Source: Liolophura sinensis (lineage: Eukaryota > Mollusca > Polyplacophora > Chitonida > Chitonidae). Taken from it: DNA of 64,000 nucleotides. Below are positions 1 to 10,925 of the stretch, in pieces. The stretch is taken from positions 5,080,373 to 5,144,372 of the forward strand of contig NC_088306.1 of NCBI RefSeq assembly GCF_032854445.1, given 5' to 3'. The translations under genes and the position numbers were made by a program. Below the pieces are notes generated by a model. The model was not told the origin of the DNA. It did no database searches and was given only the letters and a program-made list of their open reading frames with translations. Positions within the stretch are counted from its first letter, which is position 1. Every line of letters begins with the position of its first letter.

Positions 1-3000
1 GTGATCCGTAAAAAGGAAAACAAATATCCAGAAAACAACGAAAATGTGCACAAAGAAGAGGAGGACGTGCAGCCAAGAGACGTTGTCACCGGTGACTTGG
101 AAATACCCGTGCCTGAACAAGCCGAGGCTCCTGAACCCCAGGCTGAAACACAAAGAAACGGTGGTGAAGAACTAGCGAGTCAAGAAAATGAAGAAACAAA
201 GGAGGGGGACAGCTACGTCTGTGAGGCGATGGTCACACAATCTTCTGGTTTCTCCACGGTCCGGAACAAAACAAGACGAAAATTCAAGCCTCAGCCAAAT
301 TTGGCCCAAGCGAAATGCACAGTTCCATACACAAAGAAAAATGTTGATAATGACTCACTATAACCTGTATTGTAGTATCAAACTACCCAGTAACCAAGTG
401 CAAGACCAGTATCTTAATTGTTATTTTTTCTCTAGAAATGGCCTTCTTGGGATCACTTAATTGCAATGGATTGCGCAATGTACAGAAGCTTTAAAATGTA
501 AGTACCTTATTCTCTACTTCAGCGTCAAACATAATATGCCTCTAGGAAACATTTTGGGGCAATAACATTATTGACCAATTGAAACATCTATTTCCCGGCA
601 AATTGTACTTCAGCAATGCCGACGGGAGAAGCCGGGGGTGGCCATTGCAGTAAGTCAGAAATTGCAACATTGTGTTACTGAATGGAAACGTGACGCATCA
701 GGTAAAATTATTTGCGTATGTGTCGAAATTAATGCTGTGAAATATGATATTATGAATTGTTATGCCCCTAACAATGTATCGAACAGATGTGATTTTTTCC
801 AATCTCTTTCAAACTATTTATACGTCCAAAGGCATGTTGTATTTTGGTTGGGGACTTGAATGTGGTGTTTTCAACTTGCGATAGGGCAGCTCAGGTCTCA
901 TGATAGGTCACATCAGGTGTTTTTTGACTTTGTCAAATAAACATGAAGTCAGAGATATGTGGAGGTATCGCCACCCTGACAAGATTAGTTTTTCTTGGAG
1001 ACGATGTGCTAACGATGTATTACAATAAAGCCGCATTGATCATATGTTTATGAGCAGGGCGTTAAAGGCTGAAGTACAATCAGTACACTACAGGAGAAAT
1101 TCGTTTATTGCCCATAGCATCGTTTTCCTCAGACTCGATCTTTGTACTGTTGAGCGAGGCCCTGGGTTATTTTTTATTTTTAGCAACCTGTTATTGCAAG
1201 ACAACGATTTCGTTAATCGTGTACGGGAACTCATCGTTAGAGAGAAACAAAACGAGCTGTATACAACAGAAATTACTGTCTGGTGGGATAACCTAAGTAC
1301 CATATTAAAAGGTTAGCCCTGTTATTTGGCAAGGATGAAAGATGTAATTAGATGTTCAGCATTCAATACAAGTTGGATAATGAATATAGGAGGGCTGCGA
1401 ATATACCCAACTGTGACAGAACATCAATTTGTCAGTTAGAATCGGAACTCAAGAGGATTGAACTGGATAAATGTAACGGCGCTATTCTATGGTGTAAGGC
1501 CCAATGGGCACTCGAGGGTGACAGAAGTACCTCTTTTTTTCTCAATTTAGAGAAATGCAATCAGGAAAACAAAATTATCAGTGAATTAAAGACTGCTACC
1601 GATGATATTGTGACTTCTACAGATGACATTCTAAATGAGATATATAATTATTATGAGCACCTATATACTAAGGATGAAGCTGATTTGAATGATGTTAAAA
1701 ACTTATTGGCCTATGTTACAGTACGATTAGATGATGGTAATAGAACTTTTGTAACACGGAGTGGACAAAGGATGAATCGTGGGTGGCTCTGAAAGGTATG
1801 GCGAAAAACAAAAGTCCCGGCATTGACGGGCTCGCGGCTGAATTTTATTGTTTGTTCTGGCCTGAGTTTTTTGTTTGATGTTTACACCCAGGCTTTTGCC
1901 TGTATTAATCTGCATCGCTTAATGCATTCTGGTGTGATCACTCTTATACATAAGCAGAAAGGTGATCGTAACAAATGGAGCCCCTATTACTTTGCTCAAT
2001 GTAGATTATAAAATATTGTCTAGATGTCTGTCGAACCGACTAAAGTGTGTCAAGGAAGGTCTCATATCGCCATTCCAAAGCTGTTGTGTGCCTGGTCAAG
2101 GTATAGCGGACACCGTAGCGAGTATTAGAGATGTTATCGATTGTTTAGCGGAGGACAATCTCGAAATGTATGTACTAAAGTTTGATCAAGAGAAAGACTT
2201 TGACAGGGTGTCGCACGCCTTTTTGTTAGGAGTGCTGGATAAGTTGGGCTTTAGCACGATGTTTATCAAATTGATTAGTTTTGCTTTATAATGACATTAG
2301 AAGTGCTGTAAAAGTTAACGGTTTTGTCACGCCTTTTTTTTAGAGTGGGAAAATCGGTCCGACAAAACTGTCCTATCTCAGCCATGTTATATGTGTTAAC
2401 TGCTGAACCACTGGGCGCCCTAATGAGAAACTGTAGTTCTTTAAAAGGCATTGACATTCCATTTTCCTCGTGCACGTCGCTCTGCTTTCAGCATGCAGAC
2501 GATACTACCTTGACACTAAGGGACAAAGAATCTGTAACGAAGACATTCTCAATTATTGATGTATATTGTAAAGCATCTAATGCTAAAGTAAACATGAGTA
2601 AAAATGAATTGTTGCCTGTGGAAAATAATGAACATGAAAGCAATGTTTTAGGCATACAAGTGAAAAAGTGAAACGAGACTGTATAAAAGTAGTGGGTGTA
2701 TGTCTTGGGCCAGACGCAAAGTTATGTAGTGAGCTCAATTGGCAAGAGGTGACTAATGATACCCATCGCCTGCTAAATAAACTGGCGACAGCGTCTTTTG
2801 ACTCTACATGGTAGGGTAACGGTTATCAACTCATTGGCTGTGTCACGAGTGTGGTGTAACTTAGCAGTTATTTCAATGCCTGAAGTATACATAAAAGGGA
2901 TAAAAAACAGGTGTGTAGATTTTTGTGGAATGCGGGTGCCCATTTAGTAGCTTATGGCACTGTTGCTAAAACTACAACAGAAGGCGGTTTAAACCTCCAA

Positions 3001-3584
3001 GATGTAGCTTTAAAGCAGGAGGCGTTTAGACTGAGATCATTGGCGAAACTTTTAAATCCGCTGTCGTGCACTGTAGAAGAAATAATTTCGGGGTTTTCTA
3101 CTGAAATATTGTAAACTCAATGTAACAATTGAGTTACTGTTTTTATCAAATGTTCATCGTGCTTTTCACAGTCTTCCTCATTACTATAAGGAAGTTTTTG
3201 CCAGTTGGTGTAATTTTCTGAAGCATGCAGAACTAATTGTGGAAACAAAGTCCCAGAAATTGTGGTAACCTTTGTTTTCGAATCCGAGCAAAACTGTTAA
3301 CGGGAGGTTGCTCAGCTCAGACACATTTACTAGCAGTGGTATTGTTCTGGTAAAACACTTATTGTACGAGGTAATTCCTGGCTATTTGCCAGTTTAGGCG
3401 GTGATAGAGATTGTATCCGAGCGGTTTCCTAACGCCGATACAGGAAAACTAAAAGCCAAGTTTACTGTTTTCAACAAAATGGACAAATAACTTTGGGGAT
3501 AAAAAACTGTACTGTGTATATTGTCTCAATGTTATATTGTACATTTCAGCATTTCTCATCAATAAACACAATCAGAAAAAAAAA
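1..3584 (+). mobile_element. Tx1/L1-like non-LTR retrotransposon, decayed, 5' end outside window
   Basis: Positions 1-363 look like the tail of a charged ORF1. A second ORF appears to start at 438 with MAFLGSLNCNGLR, typical of the start of an L1/Tx1 apurinic-like endonuclease. Endonuclease remnants follow (GDLNVVFSTCDRA near 850; ISFSWRRC and the IDHMF block near 985-1050). Reverse transcriptase blocks are scattered over frames: KFDQEKDFDRVSHAF near 2180-2220, VRQNCPISAMLYVLTAEPL near 2357-2415, and the catalytic block FQHADDTTL near 2485-2515. Many frameshifts and stops make the copy inactive. It ends with AATAAA and a short A-run at 3575-3584. The Tx1 assignment rests on the LY-LTAEPL pattern and is by recognition, not alignment. 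Confidence 0.8.
438..2671 (+). pseudogene. LINE ORF2 remnant (endonuclease plus reverse transcriptase)
   Basis: Broken ORF2 of the element at 1-3584. Longest open pieces are 1352-1792 (linker between endonuclease and RT), 1962-2291 (RT fingers and palm, with the DxxxDFDRV motif) and 2324-2671 (RT palm with ADD, then the KVNMSKNELL segment). The pieces fall in different frames. The region 2672-3540 continues the C-terminal part (for example CRFLWNAG at 2914, typical of the post-RT region). Not translatable as one protein. Confidence 0.75.
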
Positions 3585-3663
3585 GCGCGCCGTACTTAAA
3601 GACAATACCTTCACCAAGGTTTAAGGAATGCGTAGGTCGAGAGTTCGATCCTCAACTGGAGCA
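3585..3663 (+). pseudogene. tRNA-Ile(UAU) copy, 5' part replaced by LINE
   Basis: Begins GCGCGCCGTACTT directly after the LINE A-run and continues through intron, variable loop, TTCGATC loop and 3' acceptor half (CTGGAGCA). The acceptor 5' strand and most of the D arm are missing, so it cannot fold as a tRNA. The junction falls just after the position of GGTTA in intact copies. Confidence 0.8.
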
Positions 3664-4375
3664 ACATACTTTTGTTTTAGTCATGGTCAATCTGTTTCAG
3701 AGCATGTATGGCCGAACAAAATTATGGCTCCCAATAACGGGAGGATGTCCACTAGCCGTTCACTAATGGTATCACGTTTGAAATGATCTCGAACTGGTTA
3801 CCCACCAGATGTCGCTAGATATCAAGTGCCGATTTTAGGAACCCGTTTTTAATTAGGTCCAAGTTTTGACAAATGTCACAAAATTTCAACTTTAGAATAC
3901 CAAACACCGTTACAGTGCTAAAGGTTACACAATCCACAGTGTTAATCCACAAAATTACACAGTCCACAACGACACACACTTTACAATATTACATAGCCTG
4001 AGACGCTTCAAGGACGCTACACAATCCACAACGTTTCAAAATGCACAAGTTCACAGCCTTACAGTCCACAATGATACAAGTCCCCAACAATGCATAACGT
4101 TACATTTCAAAAATAAGTTTTGGTGCCGTACTGGTTAAGATGGTTAGAGGACACTGGTTCGTTGTCATTAGGGGATCGGTAATAGATGAAGTCACATGTT
4201 CCAATCCAGCTCTCCCCGTTTCGACTACGGCTTTTAATCGAGAGGATAATTGTGTACTGGGTGAAGTTTGAAAGTTTAATCCCAGCACTCCCATTTCGTT
4301 CACCACAGAGAACAAAGGGCACCAAACAATAGTGTCAAATTGATGAAAAAAATCCTGGTTTCACATTTTCCATTT

Positions 4376-4485
4376 GCTCCAGTGGCTCAGTCGTTTAGCG
4401 CCCCGAACTTATAGACAGTACCTTTACATTGTGTATCAAGGTTTGAGGAATGCGGAGGTCGTGAGTTCGATCCTCACATGGAGCA
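4376..4485 (+). pseudogene. tRNA-Ile(UAU)-like copy, mutated
   Basis: 110-nt block with the same layout as the intact copy at 5529. Changes in the D arm (TCGTTTAGC) and anticodon stem (CCCCGAAC instead of GCCGTAC), plus an acceptor mismatch (CATGGAGC), weaken the stems. Probably inactive. Confidence 0.7.
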
Positions 4486-4727
4486 ACATACTTTTGTTTC
4501 AGTCTTGGCCAGTCTGTTTGAGAGCATCTATGGTAATATATGATGTCACATGTTCCAATCCAGCTCTCCCCGTTTCGCCTGCGGTTTTAAATGGAGAGGT
4601 TTAGTGTGTAGCTGTTGAAGTTCGACAGTTTAATCCCAGCACTCCCGTTTCCTTCACAACAGAGAACAAAGGGCACTAAACCATGGTGTCAAATTGATAT
4701 GAAATTCTGGTTTTACATTTTCCAGTT

Positions 4728-4837
4728 GCTCCAGTGGCTCAGTTGGTTAGCGCGCCGTATTTATAGACAGTACCTTTACCTTGTGTCCAAAGGTTGGAAG
4801 AAAGCGGAGGTCGTGAGTTTGATCCTCACTTGGAGAA
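4728..4837 (+). pseudogene. tRNA-Ile(UAU)-like copy, mutated
   Basis: Same 110-nt layout. The anticodon stem and loop are changed (GTATTTATAG), the T loop reads TTTGATC, and the 3' acceptor strand ends TGGAGAA, which breaks pairing with GCTCCAG. Probably inactive. Confidence 0.7.
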
Positions 4838-5074
4838 ACATACTTGTTTTAGTCATGGTCAGTCCGTTTGAGAGCATCTATGGCTGAACAAAATTATGGC
4901 TCCCATTAACGGGAGGATGTCTGCCAACCATTAACCAATGGTTACAGGTTCGAAATGATCTCGAACTGGTTACGCACCAGATGTGGATATCAAGTGCCGA
5001 TTCTAGGAACCCGTTTTTAAGTAGGTTCAAGTCTCGATAAATATTACAAAATTCTGCTTTCACATTTTCCAGTT

Positions 5075-5112
5075 GCTCCAGTGGCTCAGTCGATTAGCGC
5101 ACCGTACAAATA
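5075..5112 (+). pseudogene. tRNA-Ile(UAU) copy, 5' fragment
   Basis: Only the acceptor 5' strand, D arm and start of the anticodon stem remain (GCTCCAGTGGCTCAGTCG onward). The sequence then passes directly into the spacer repeats (AATAGCGTTACAG). A deletion has joined the tRNA to a downstream part of the unit. Confidence 0.7.
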
Positions 5113-5528
5113 GCGTTACAGTTCTGAAGATTACACAATCCACAGTGTTACACAATCCACAACGTTTTACAGTTCAGAACGATACACACTTCACAATGAT
5201 ACGCAGTCTAAGACTTTACACAGTCCACGACGATACACAATCCCCAACAATGCTTAACGTTATATTTCGTAAGTATCTTGCTCCCTTACTGGTTAAGATA
5301 GTTAGAGGACACTGGTTCGTTGCCAGTAGGGAGTCGTTGATGGATGAAGTCACATGTTCTAATCCAGCTCTCCCCTTTTCGTCTACTTTTCTTAGTCGAG
5401 ACGTTTATTGTATAGCTGGTGAAGTTTAACAGTTTAATCCCAACACTTCCATTTCCTTCACCACAGAGAAAAGACCCTAAACATTGGTGTCAAGTTCATA
5501 ACGAATTCCGGTTATACCTTTCCCAGTT

Positions 5529-5638
5529 GCTCCAGTGGCTCAGTCGGTTAGCGCGCCGTACTTATAGACAGTACCTTCACCTTGTGTATCAAGGTTTGAG
5601 GAATGCGGAGGTCGTGAGTTCGATCCTCACCTGGAGCA
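5529..5638 (+). tRNA. tRNA-Ile(UAU) with 36-nt intron
   Basis: Acceptor strands GCTCCAG (5529-5535) and CTGGAGC (5631-5637) pair fully. The D arm has the GGCTCAGTCGGTTAGC A-box pattern. The anticodon stem CCGTA pairs with TGCGG (5604-5608), with one U-G pair. The loop is C-T-TAT-A, giving anticodon UAU at 5563-5565. The intron is 5567-5602, at the standard site between nucleotides 37 and 38; tRNA-Ile(UAU) is one of the intron-bearing tRNAs in animals. The T arm GTGAG/CTCAC carries a TTCGATC loop. A run of four T follows at about 5644, a possible pol III terminator. Best-preserved copy in the array. Confidence 0.88.
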
Positions 5639-5880
5639 ACATAATTTTGTTTTAGCCCTGGCCAGTCTGTTTGAGAGCACCTATGGTTGAACACAATTAT
5701 GGCTCCCGCTAACGGGAGGATGTCTGCCAGCCGTTGACCAGTGGTTACAGGTTCGAACTGATTACGCACCAGATCTAGATGGATTTCTAGTGCCGATTTT
5801 AGGAACCCGTTTTTAAGTAGCTCCAAGTTTTGACAAATGTCACAAAATTGGAACTCTAGAATACCAAAAAGCGTTACAGT

Positions 5881-6125
5881 GTCTAAAGTTCCACAATCCA
5901 CAGTGTTACACGATCCACAACATTACACAGTCCACAACGACACACACTTCACAATGATACACAGTCAAGGACGCTACACAGTCCACGACGATACACAATC
6001 CACAACGTTACAAAATCCACCAATTCACAGCCTTACAGGCCACAACGATACAAATCCACAACACTGGAAATCCACAACGTTACACAATCCACAGCAATCC
6101 ACTACGATACAAAATACTCAAATTT
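5881..6125 (+). repeat. 17-bp sub-repeats inside tRNA array unit
   Basis: Consecutive 17-mers follow the pattern ACACARTCCACRACGNT. The same kind of run recurs after most tRNA copies (about 3930-4090, 5130-5255, 6800-6940, 7090-7250, 7890-8010, 8180-8335, 8960-9100, 9650-9710). Open frames across these runs (for example rich in TVHNDT) are repeat artefacts. Confidence 0.75.
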
Positions 6126-6185
6126 AAACACTCAACAGCGTTGAACAATTCACAACGTTACACTCTGCTTAACGTTACAGTTCGA

Positions 6186-6300
6186 AAATCTCTTGGTGGT
6201 CTAGCGGTTAAGATGGTGAAAGGGCACTGCTTTGTTGCCACCAAGGTATCGTTGATAAATGAAGTCGCGTGTTCCCATCTAGCTCTCCCTGATTCATCTG
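6186..6300 (+). other. Second tRNA-like block of the array unit
   Basis: TGGTGGTCTAGCGGTTAAGA resembles a tRNA A-box region, and GTGTTCCCATC about 60 nt later is at B-box distance. Related blocks lie at about 4120, 5280, 7275 and 8360. No cloverleaf with an identifiable anticodon could be drawn, so this may be a decayed tRNA or a SINE head. Confidence 0.35.
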
Positions 6301-6446
6301 CTGTTTTAAGTCGAGAGGTTTATTATGTAGCTGGTGAAGTTCGACAATTAAATCCCAACACTCCCAATCCCGTCACCACAGAGAACAAAGGGCACTAAAC
6401 CTTGCTGTCATATTGATATGAAATTCTGCTTTCACATTTTCCACTT

Positions 6447-6556
6447 GCTCCAGTGGCTCAGTCGGTTAGCGCACCATACATATAGACAGTAACTTGACAT
6501 TGTAAATCAAATTTTGAGGAATGCGTAGGTCGTGAGTTCGTTCCTCACCTGGAGCA
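6447..6556 (+). pseudogene. tRNA-Ile(UAU)-like copy, mutated
   Basis: Same layout with intact acceptor stem and T stem. The anticodon stem is altered (ACCATACATATAG against ATGCGTAGG) and the T loop reads TTCGTTC. Function doubtful. Confidence 0.65.
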
Positions 6557-7532
6557 ACATAATTTTGTTGTAGTCATCGCCAGTCTTTCTGAGAGCATCT
6601 ATGGCTGAACAGAATTATGGTTCCCGCTAACGGGAGGATGTCCACTAGCCGTTGACCAATGATTACAGGTTCGAACTGATTACGCACCAGATCTAAATAG
6701 ATATCTAGTGCCGATTTTAGGAACCCGTTTTTAAGTAGCTCCAAGTTTTGACAAATGTCACAAAATTTGAACTCTAGAATACCAAAAACCGATACAGTTC
6801 TGACAATTACACAATCCACAACGTTTCACAGTCAACAACAATACACACTTCACAATAATACACAGTCTTTGACGCTACACACTCCCTGACGATACACAAT
6901 CCATAACATTACGAAACTAACAAGTTAACAGCGTTCCCACTAACGGGAGGATGTTCAGTAGACAAGGACCAGTGGCTACAGGTTCAAAAAGATTTGGAAA
7001 TGGATACGCACTACCTTTACCTGTGGATATATATCTAGTGCCGATTCCAAGAACTTGTTTAAATTAAGTCCAAGTTTTCACAAAAGTTTTTTACACAATT
7101 CACAAAGTTACACAATCCACAACGATACACACATCACACGGATGCACAGTCTAGAGCGCTTCACAGTCCACGACGCTACACAATCCATAACGTTACAAAA
7201 TCCACAAGTTCACAGCCTTACAGTCCACAACGATACAAATCTCCAACAATGCTTAACGTTACATTTCAAGAAAATGCTTTTGTCCCGTATTGGTTCAGAT
7301 GGTTAGAGGGCACTGGTTCGTTGTCACTAGGAGATTGCTGATAGATGAAGTCACATGTTCCAACCCAGTTCTCCCCGTTTCACCTGCGGTTTTAAATCGA
7401 GAGGTTTAGTGCGCAGCTGGTGAAGTTCGACTATTTAATCCCAGCACTCCCATTTCCTTCACCACAGAGAACAAAGGGCACTAAACCATGATGTTAATTT
7501 TACAAGAAATTCTGGTTTCACATTTTCCACTT

Positions 7533-7642
7533 GCTCCAGTGGCTCAGTCGGTTAGCGCGCCTTACTTATAGACAGTACCTTCACCTTGTGTAACAAGGTT
7601 TGAGGAAAGGGGAGGTCGTTGGTTTGATCCTCACTTGGAGAA
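7533..7642 (+). pseudogene. tRNA-Ile(UAU)-like copy, mutated
   Basis: The 5' half is well kept, but the 3' anticodon stem reads AGGGGAGG, the T stem is broken (GTTGGTTTGATCC) and the 3' acceptor strand ends TGGAGAA. Probably inactive. Confidence 0.7.
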
Positions 7643-8608
7643 AAACACTTTTGTTTCAGTCGTGGTCAGTCCGTTTGAGAGCATCTATGGCTGAACAAAA
7701 TTATGGCTCCCATTAACGGGAGGATGTCTACCAGCCGTTGACAACTGGTTACAGGTTCGTAATGATCTCGAACTGGTTACGCACCAGATGTGGATATCAA
7801 GTTTTGGAACCCGTTTTTAAGTAGGCCCAACTCTCGATAAATATTACAAAATGTCAGCTTTAGATTAACAAATAGCGTTACAGTTCTGAAGATTACACAA
7901 TCCATAATGTTACACAATCCAAAACGTTTTACAGTCCACAACGATACACAGTCTAGGACGCTGCACAGTCGACGATAATACACAGTCCCCAACGTTACAA
8001 AACCCACAAGTTTGCAGCGTTCCCACTAACGGGAGGATGTTCACTAGGCGACGACCAGTGGTTACAGGTTGGAAATGATCTCGAACTGGTTAGGCATCAC
8101 CTCTACGTGTGGACAGATATCTAGTGCCGATTCTGGGAACCCGTTGGGAATTAAGCCCAAGTTTTGACAAAAGTAATTTTTACACAATCCACAAAGTTAC
8201 ACAATCCAAAACGATACACACAGTGTTACACAATCCACAACGTTTTACAGTTCAGAACGATACACACTTCACAATGATACGCAGTCTAAGACGTTACACA
8301 GTCCACGACGATACACAATCCCCAACAATGCTTAACGTAATATTTCGAAAATATTTTGTTCTCTTACTGGTTAAGATAGTTAGAGGACACTGGTTCGTTG
8401 CCAGTAGGGAATCGTTGATGGATGAAGTCACATGTTCCAATCCAGCTCTCCCCGTTTTGTCTACTCTTCTTAGCCGAGACGTTTATTGTATAGCTGGTAA
8501 AGTTTAACAGTTTAATCCCAACACTCCCATTTCTTTCACCACAGAGAAAAAAAACCCTAAACATTGGTGTCAAGTTCATAACGAATTCCGGTTTTACATG
8601 TTCCAGTT

Positions 8609-8717
8609 GCGCCAGAGGCTCAGTCGGTTAGCGCGCCGTACTTATAGACAGTACCTTCACCTTGTTTATCAAGGTTTGAGGATGCGGAGGTCGTGAGTTC
8701 GATCCTCACCTGAAGCA
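8609..8717 (+). pseudogene. tRNA-Ile(UAU)-like copy, lightly mutated
   Basis: Close to the intact copy but with GCGCCAGAGG at the 5' end, CTGAAGCA at the 3' end, and one nucleotide lost before the 3' anticodon stem (GAGGATGCGG). The two acceptor changes create mismatches. Borderline pseudogene. Confidence 0.65.
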
Positions 8718-9290
8718 ACATACTTTTGTTTTAGTCCTGGTCAGTCTGTTTGAGAGCACCTATGGCTGAACACAATTATGGCTCACGCTTACGGGAGGAT
8801 GTCCACTAGCCGTTGACCAATGGTTACAGGTTCGAACTAATTACGCACCAGATCTAGATAGATATCTAGTGCCGATTTTAGGAACCCGTTTTTAAGTAGC
8901 TCCAAGTTTTGACAAATGTTACAAAACTGGAACTCTAGAATACCAAATAGCGTTACAGTGCTAAAGGTTCCACAATCCACAGTGTTACACGATCCACAAC
9001 ATTACACAGTCCACAACGACACACACATCACAATGATACACAGTCAAGGAAACTTCACAGTCCACGACGATACACAATCCACAACGTTACAAAATCAACA
9101 AGTTCATAACCTAATAGTCTAGAGGAATACAAGTCCCCAACAATGCTTAACGTTACATTAAAAAAAATGTTTGGTCTCTCACTGGTTAAACAGTTTAATC
9201 CCAACACTCCCATTTCCCTCACCACAGAGAAAAAACCCTTAAACATTGGTGTCAAGTTCATAACGAATTCCGGTTTTACCTTTCCCAGTT

Positions 9291-9400
9291 GCTCCAGTGG
9301 CTCAGTCGGTTAGCGCGCCGTACTTATAGACAGTACCTTCACCTTGTGTATCAAGGTTTGAGGAATGCGGAGGACGTGAGTTCGATCCTCACCTGGAGCA
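9291..9400 (+). tRNA. tRNA-Ile(UAU) with intron, near-intact copy
   Basis: Nearly identical to the copy at 5529-5638, with acceptor, D, anticodon and T stems intact, anticodon UAU and the same 36-nt intron. The only change noticed is in the variable loop (AGGAC instead of AGGTC). A T-rich stretch (ACTTTTG) follows as a possible pol III terminator. Likely functional on sequence grounds. Confidence 0.82.
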
Positions 9401-9819
9401 ACATACTTTTGTTTTATCATGGTCAATCTATTTCAGAGCATCAATGGCTGAACAGAATTATGGCTCCCGCTAACGGGAGGATGTCCACTAGCCGTTGACC
9501 AGTGTTTACAGGTTCGAACTGATTACGCACCAGATGTAGATAGATATCTAGTGCCGATTTTAGGAACCCGTTTTTAAGTAGGTCCACGTTTGACAAATGT
9601 CACAAAATTTGAACTCTAGAATACCAAATAGCGTTATAGTGCTAAGGGTTCCACAATCCACAGTGTTACACAGTCCAGAGTGATACACACTTTACAATGA
9701 TACAGATTCTAGGACGCCAGAGGATATGGCGGACATTTTGCTGACGCGCGGTTAGTCCATGATAATGACTATGTTCACTGTGGTTATCTCACTCCGTTCT
9801 CTTGCAGGAGCTGGGAACT

Positions 9820-10047
9820 GTGGCCTCCATGGTCAGCGTTCCAGCGCAGCAGAATGACCCAGAATCCTCTAACCAATGCTCATGCTTCCGTCCTCTCCGG
9901 CCGTGCTTGGAAAGGTCTTTCAGGAAACCTGCGGATGGTTGTGGGTTTCCCCTGGGTTCTGCCCGGAATCCTCTCACCGTAATACCGGCTGCCGTCCTCT
10001 TAGTGAAATATTGTTGGGTACAGCCCAAAACACCAATCAAATAAATG
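9820..10047 (+). mobile_element. SINE family A, near full length
   Basis: Starts TGGCCTCCATGGTCAGCG (tRNA-type head) and runs through the conserved block around AACCTGCGGATGG. It ends with a decayed core, GTGAAATATTGTTGGGTACAG, and CCAATCAAATAAATGA. At least fifteen other copies or fragments occur in this window, in both orientations. Confidence 0.85.
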
Positions 10048-10522
10048 ACTACATGAAAATCGATGAGAAGATCACTCATTAGTCTGCTTTCGACGGTTGT
10101 TGGTACGTACAAAGGAAATCAAGAAAAACACAGGCAAAATTAATGTGGATCAAACGAATGGCGAACTTAGGAAAGGAGAAAACCATAAAATATATTGGGT
10201 AGGACCTTAGAGTAAGTTTTGGGCGTAATTTCGAAGCCACGTTGTAGAAGGATATTGTCTTGAACGCAGTGCACGCTGCGATTGATGCTAGAAGCCTATA
10301 CATCGAGTCATATACACGTAGGTGAACAGTTCTATTCATACACGTATGACGTAAACACAAGCCAAATATATAAATAAATTAACGAAGAGACACCACGTGT
10401 TGTAAAACGACAACAATTTATTCATTAACAACTGGAATTGCATAATTACATATGTCCATATATATATATATATATAAAATACAAAGTGGATCACCAAAAC
10501 AATATAAAGTGGGAATTTGTTA

Positions 10523-10925
10523 GGAAACGTGTAAGGCAGGCCTGGGAGAAGCAATGTGTTTGACAGACCTGGGGAAAAGTGTGTGCCAGGCCTGGAAAGA
10601 CAACGTGTACGCCAGGCCTGGGAAAAACAAAGTGAATGCAAGACGTGGGAAAAACAATGTGTAAGCCAGACCTGGGAAAGAAACGTGTACGCCAAGATAC
10701 AGTTTCACACAGATGTCGTACATGTACGACAATCGCACATATAGGGCAATGATGCGCTAATAGTGACGTACAAAATATCGTACGACAAACGTACGATAAT
10801 AAATGTCGTATGCCGCTTTGTTAAACTGTGCCCAGGTCCGGAAAAGCCAATGTATAAGCCAGGCTTGGAAAAAACAATGTGTAAGCCAGGCCTGAGACAA
10901 ACAAATTGTTTAATCCAGGTCTGTG
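10523..10925. repeat. GC-rich minisatellite split by a palindromic insert
   Basis: About six units of 30-32 bp (GCCAGGCCTGGGAAAAACAA type) at 10523-10692 and about three more at 10823-10925. The sequence between them is unrelated and rich in GTACGAC/GTCGTAC inversions, including a perfect 16-bp palindrome (GTCGTACATGTACGAC) at 10715-10730. Confidence 0.75.

Larger units (their letters stand above)
3585..9720 (+). repeat. Tandem array carrying tRNA-Ile(UAU) copies
   Basis: At least nine tRNA-like blocks recur with start-to-start spacings near 350, 350, 450, 920, 1085, 1075 and 680 bp. Full units also share a block with inverted GGCTCCCGCTAACGGGAGG sequence, a GGTTACAGGTTCGAACTG block, a run of 17-bp sub-repeats, and a second tRNA-like block before the next tRNA. 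Short spacings are units with internal deletions. Divergence between units is moderate, so this looks like an older satellite-like array rather than a recent duplication. Confidence 0.85.

Noticed and set aside
5837-6127. Plus-strand open frame rich in VHNDT
   Set aside because: Lies on the 17-bp sub-repeats of the tRNA array; the peptide simply translates the repeat.
9802-10112. Open frames of 80-107 codons on both strands
   Set aside because: They coincide with a SINE family A copy; similar peptides appear wherever this SINE occurs in the window.
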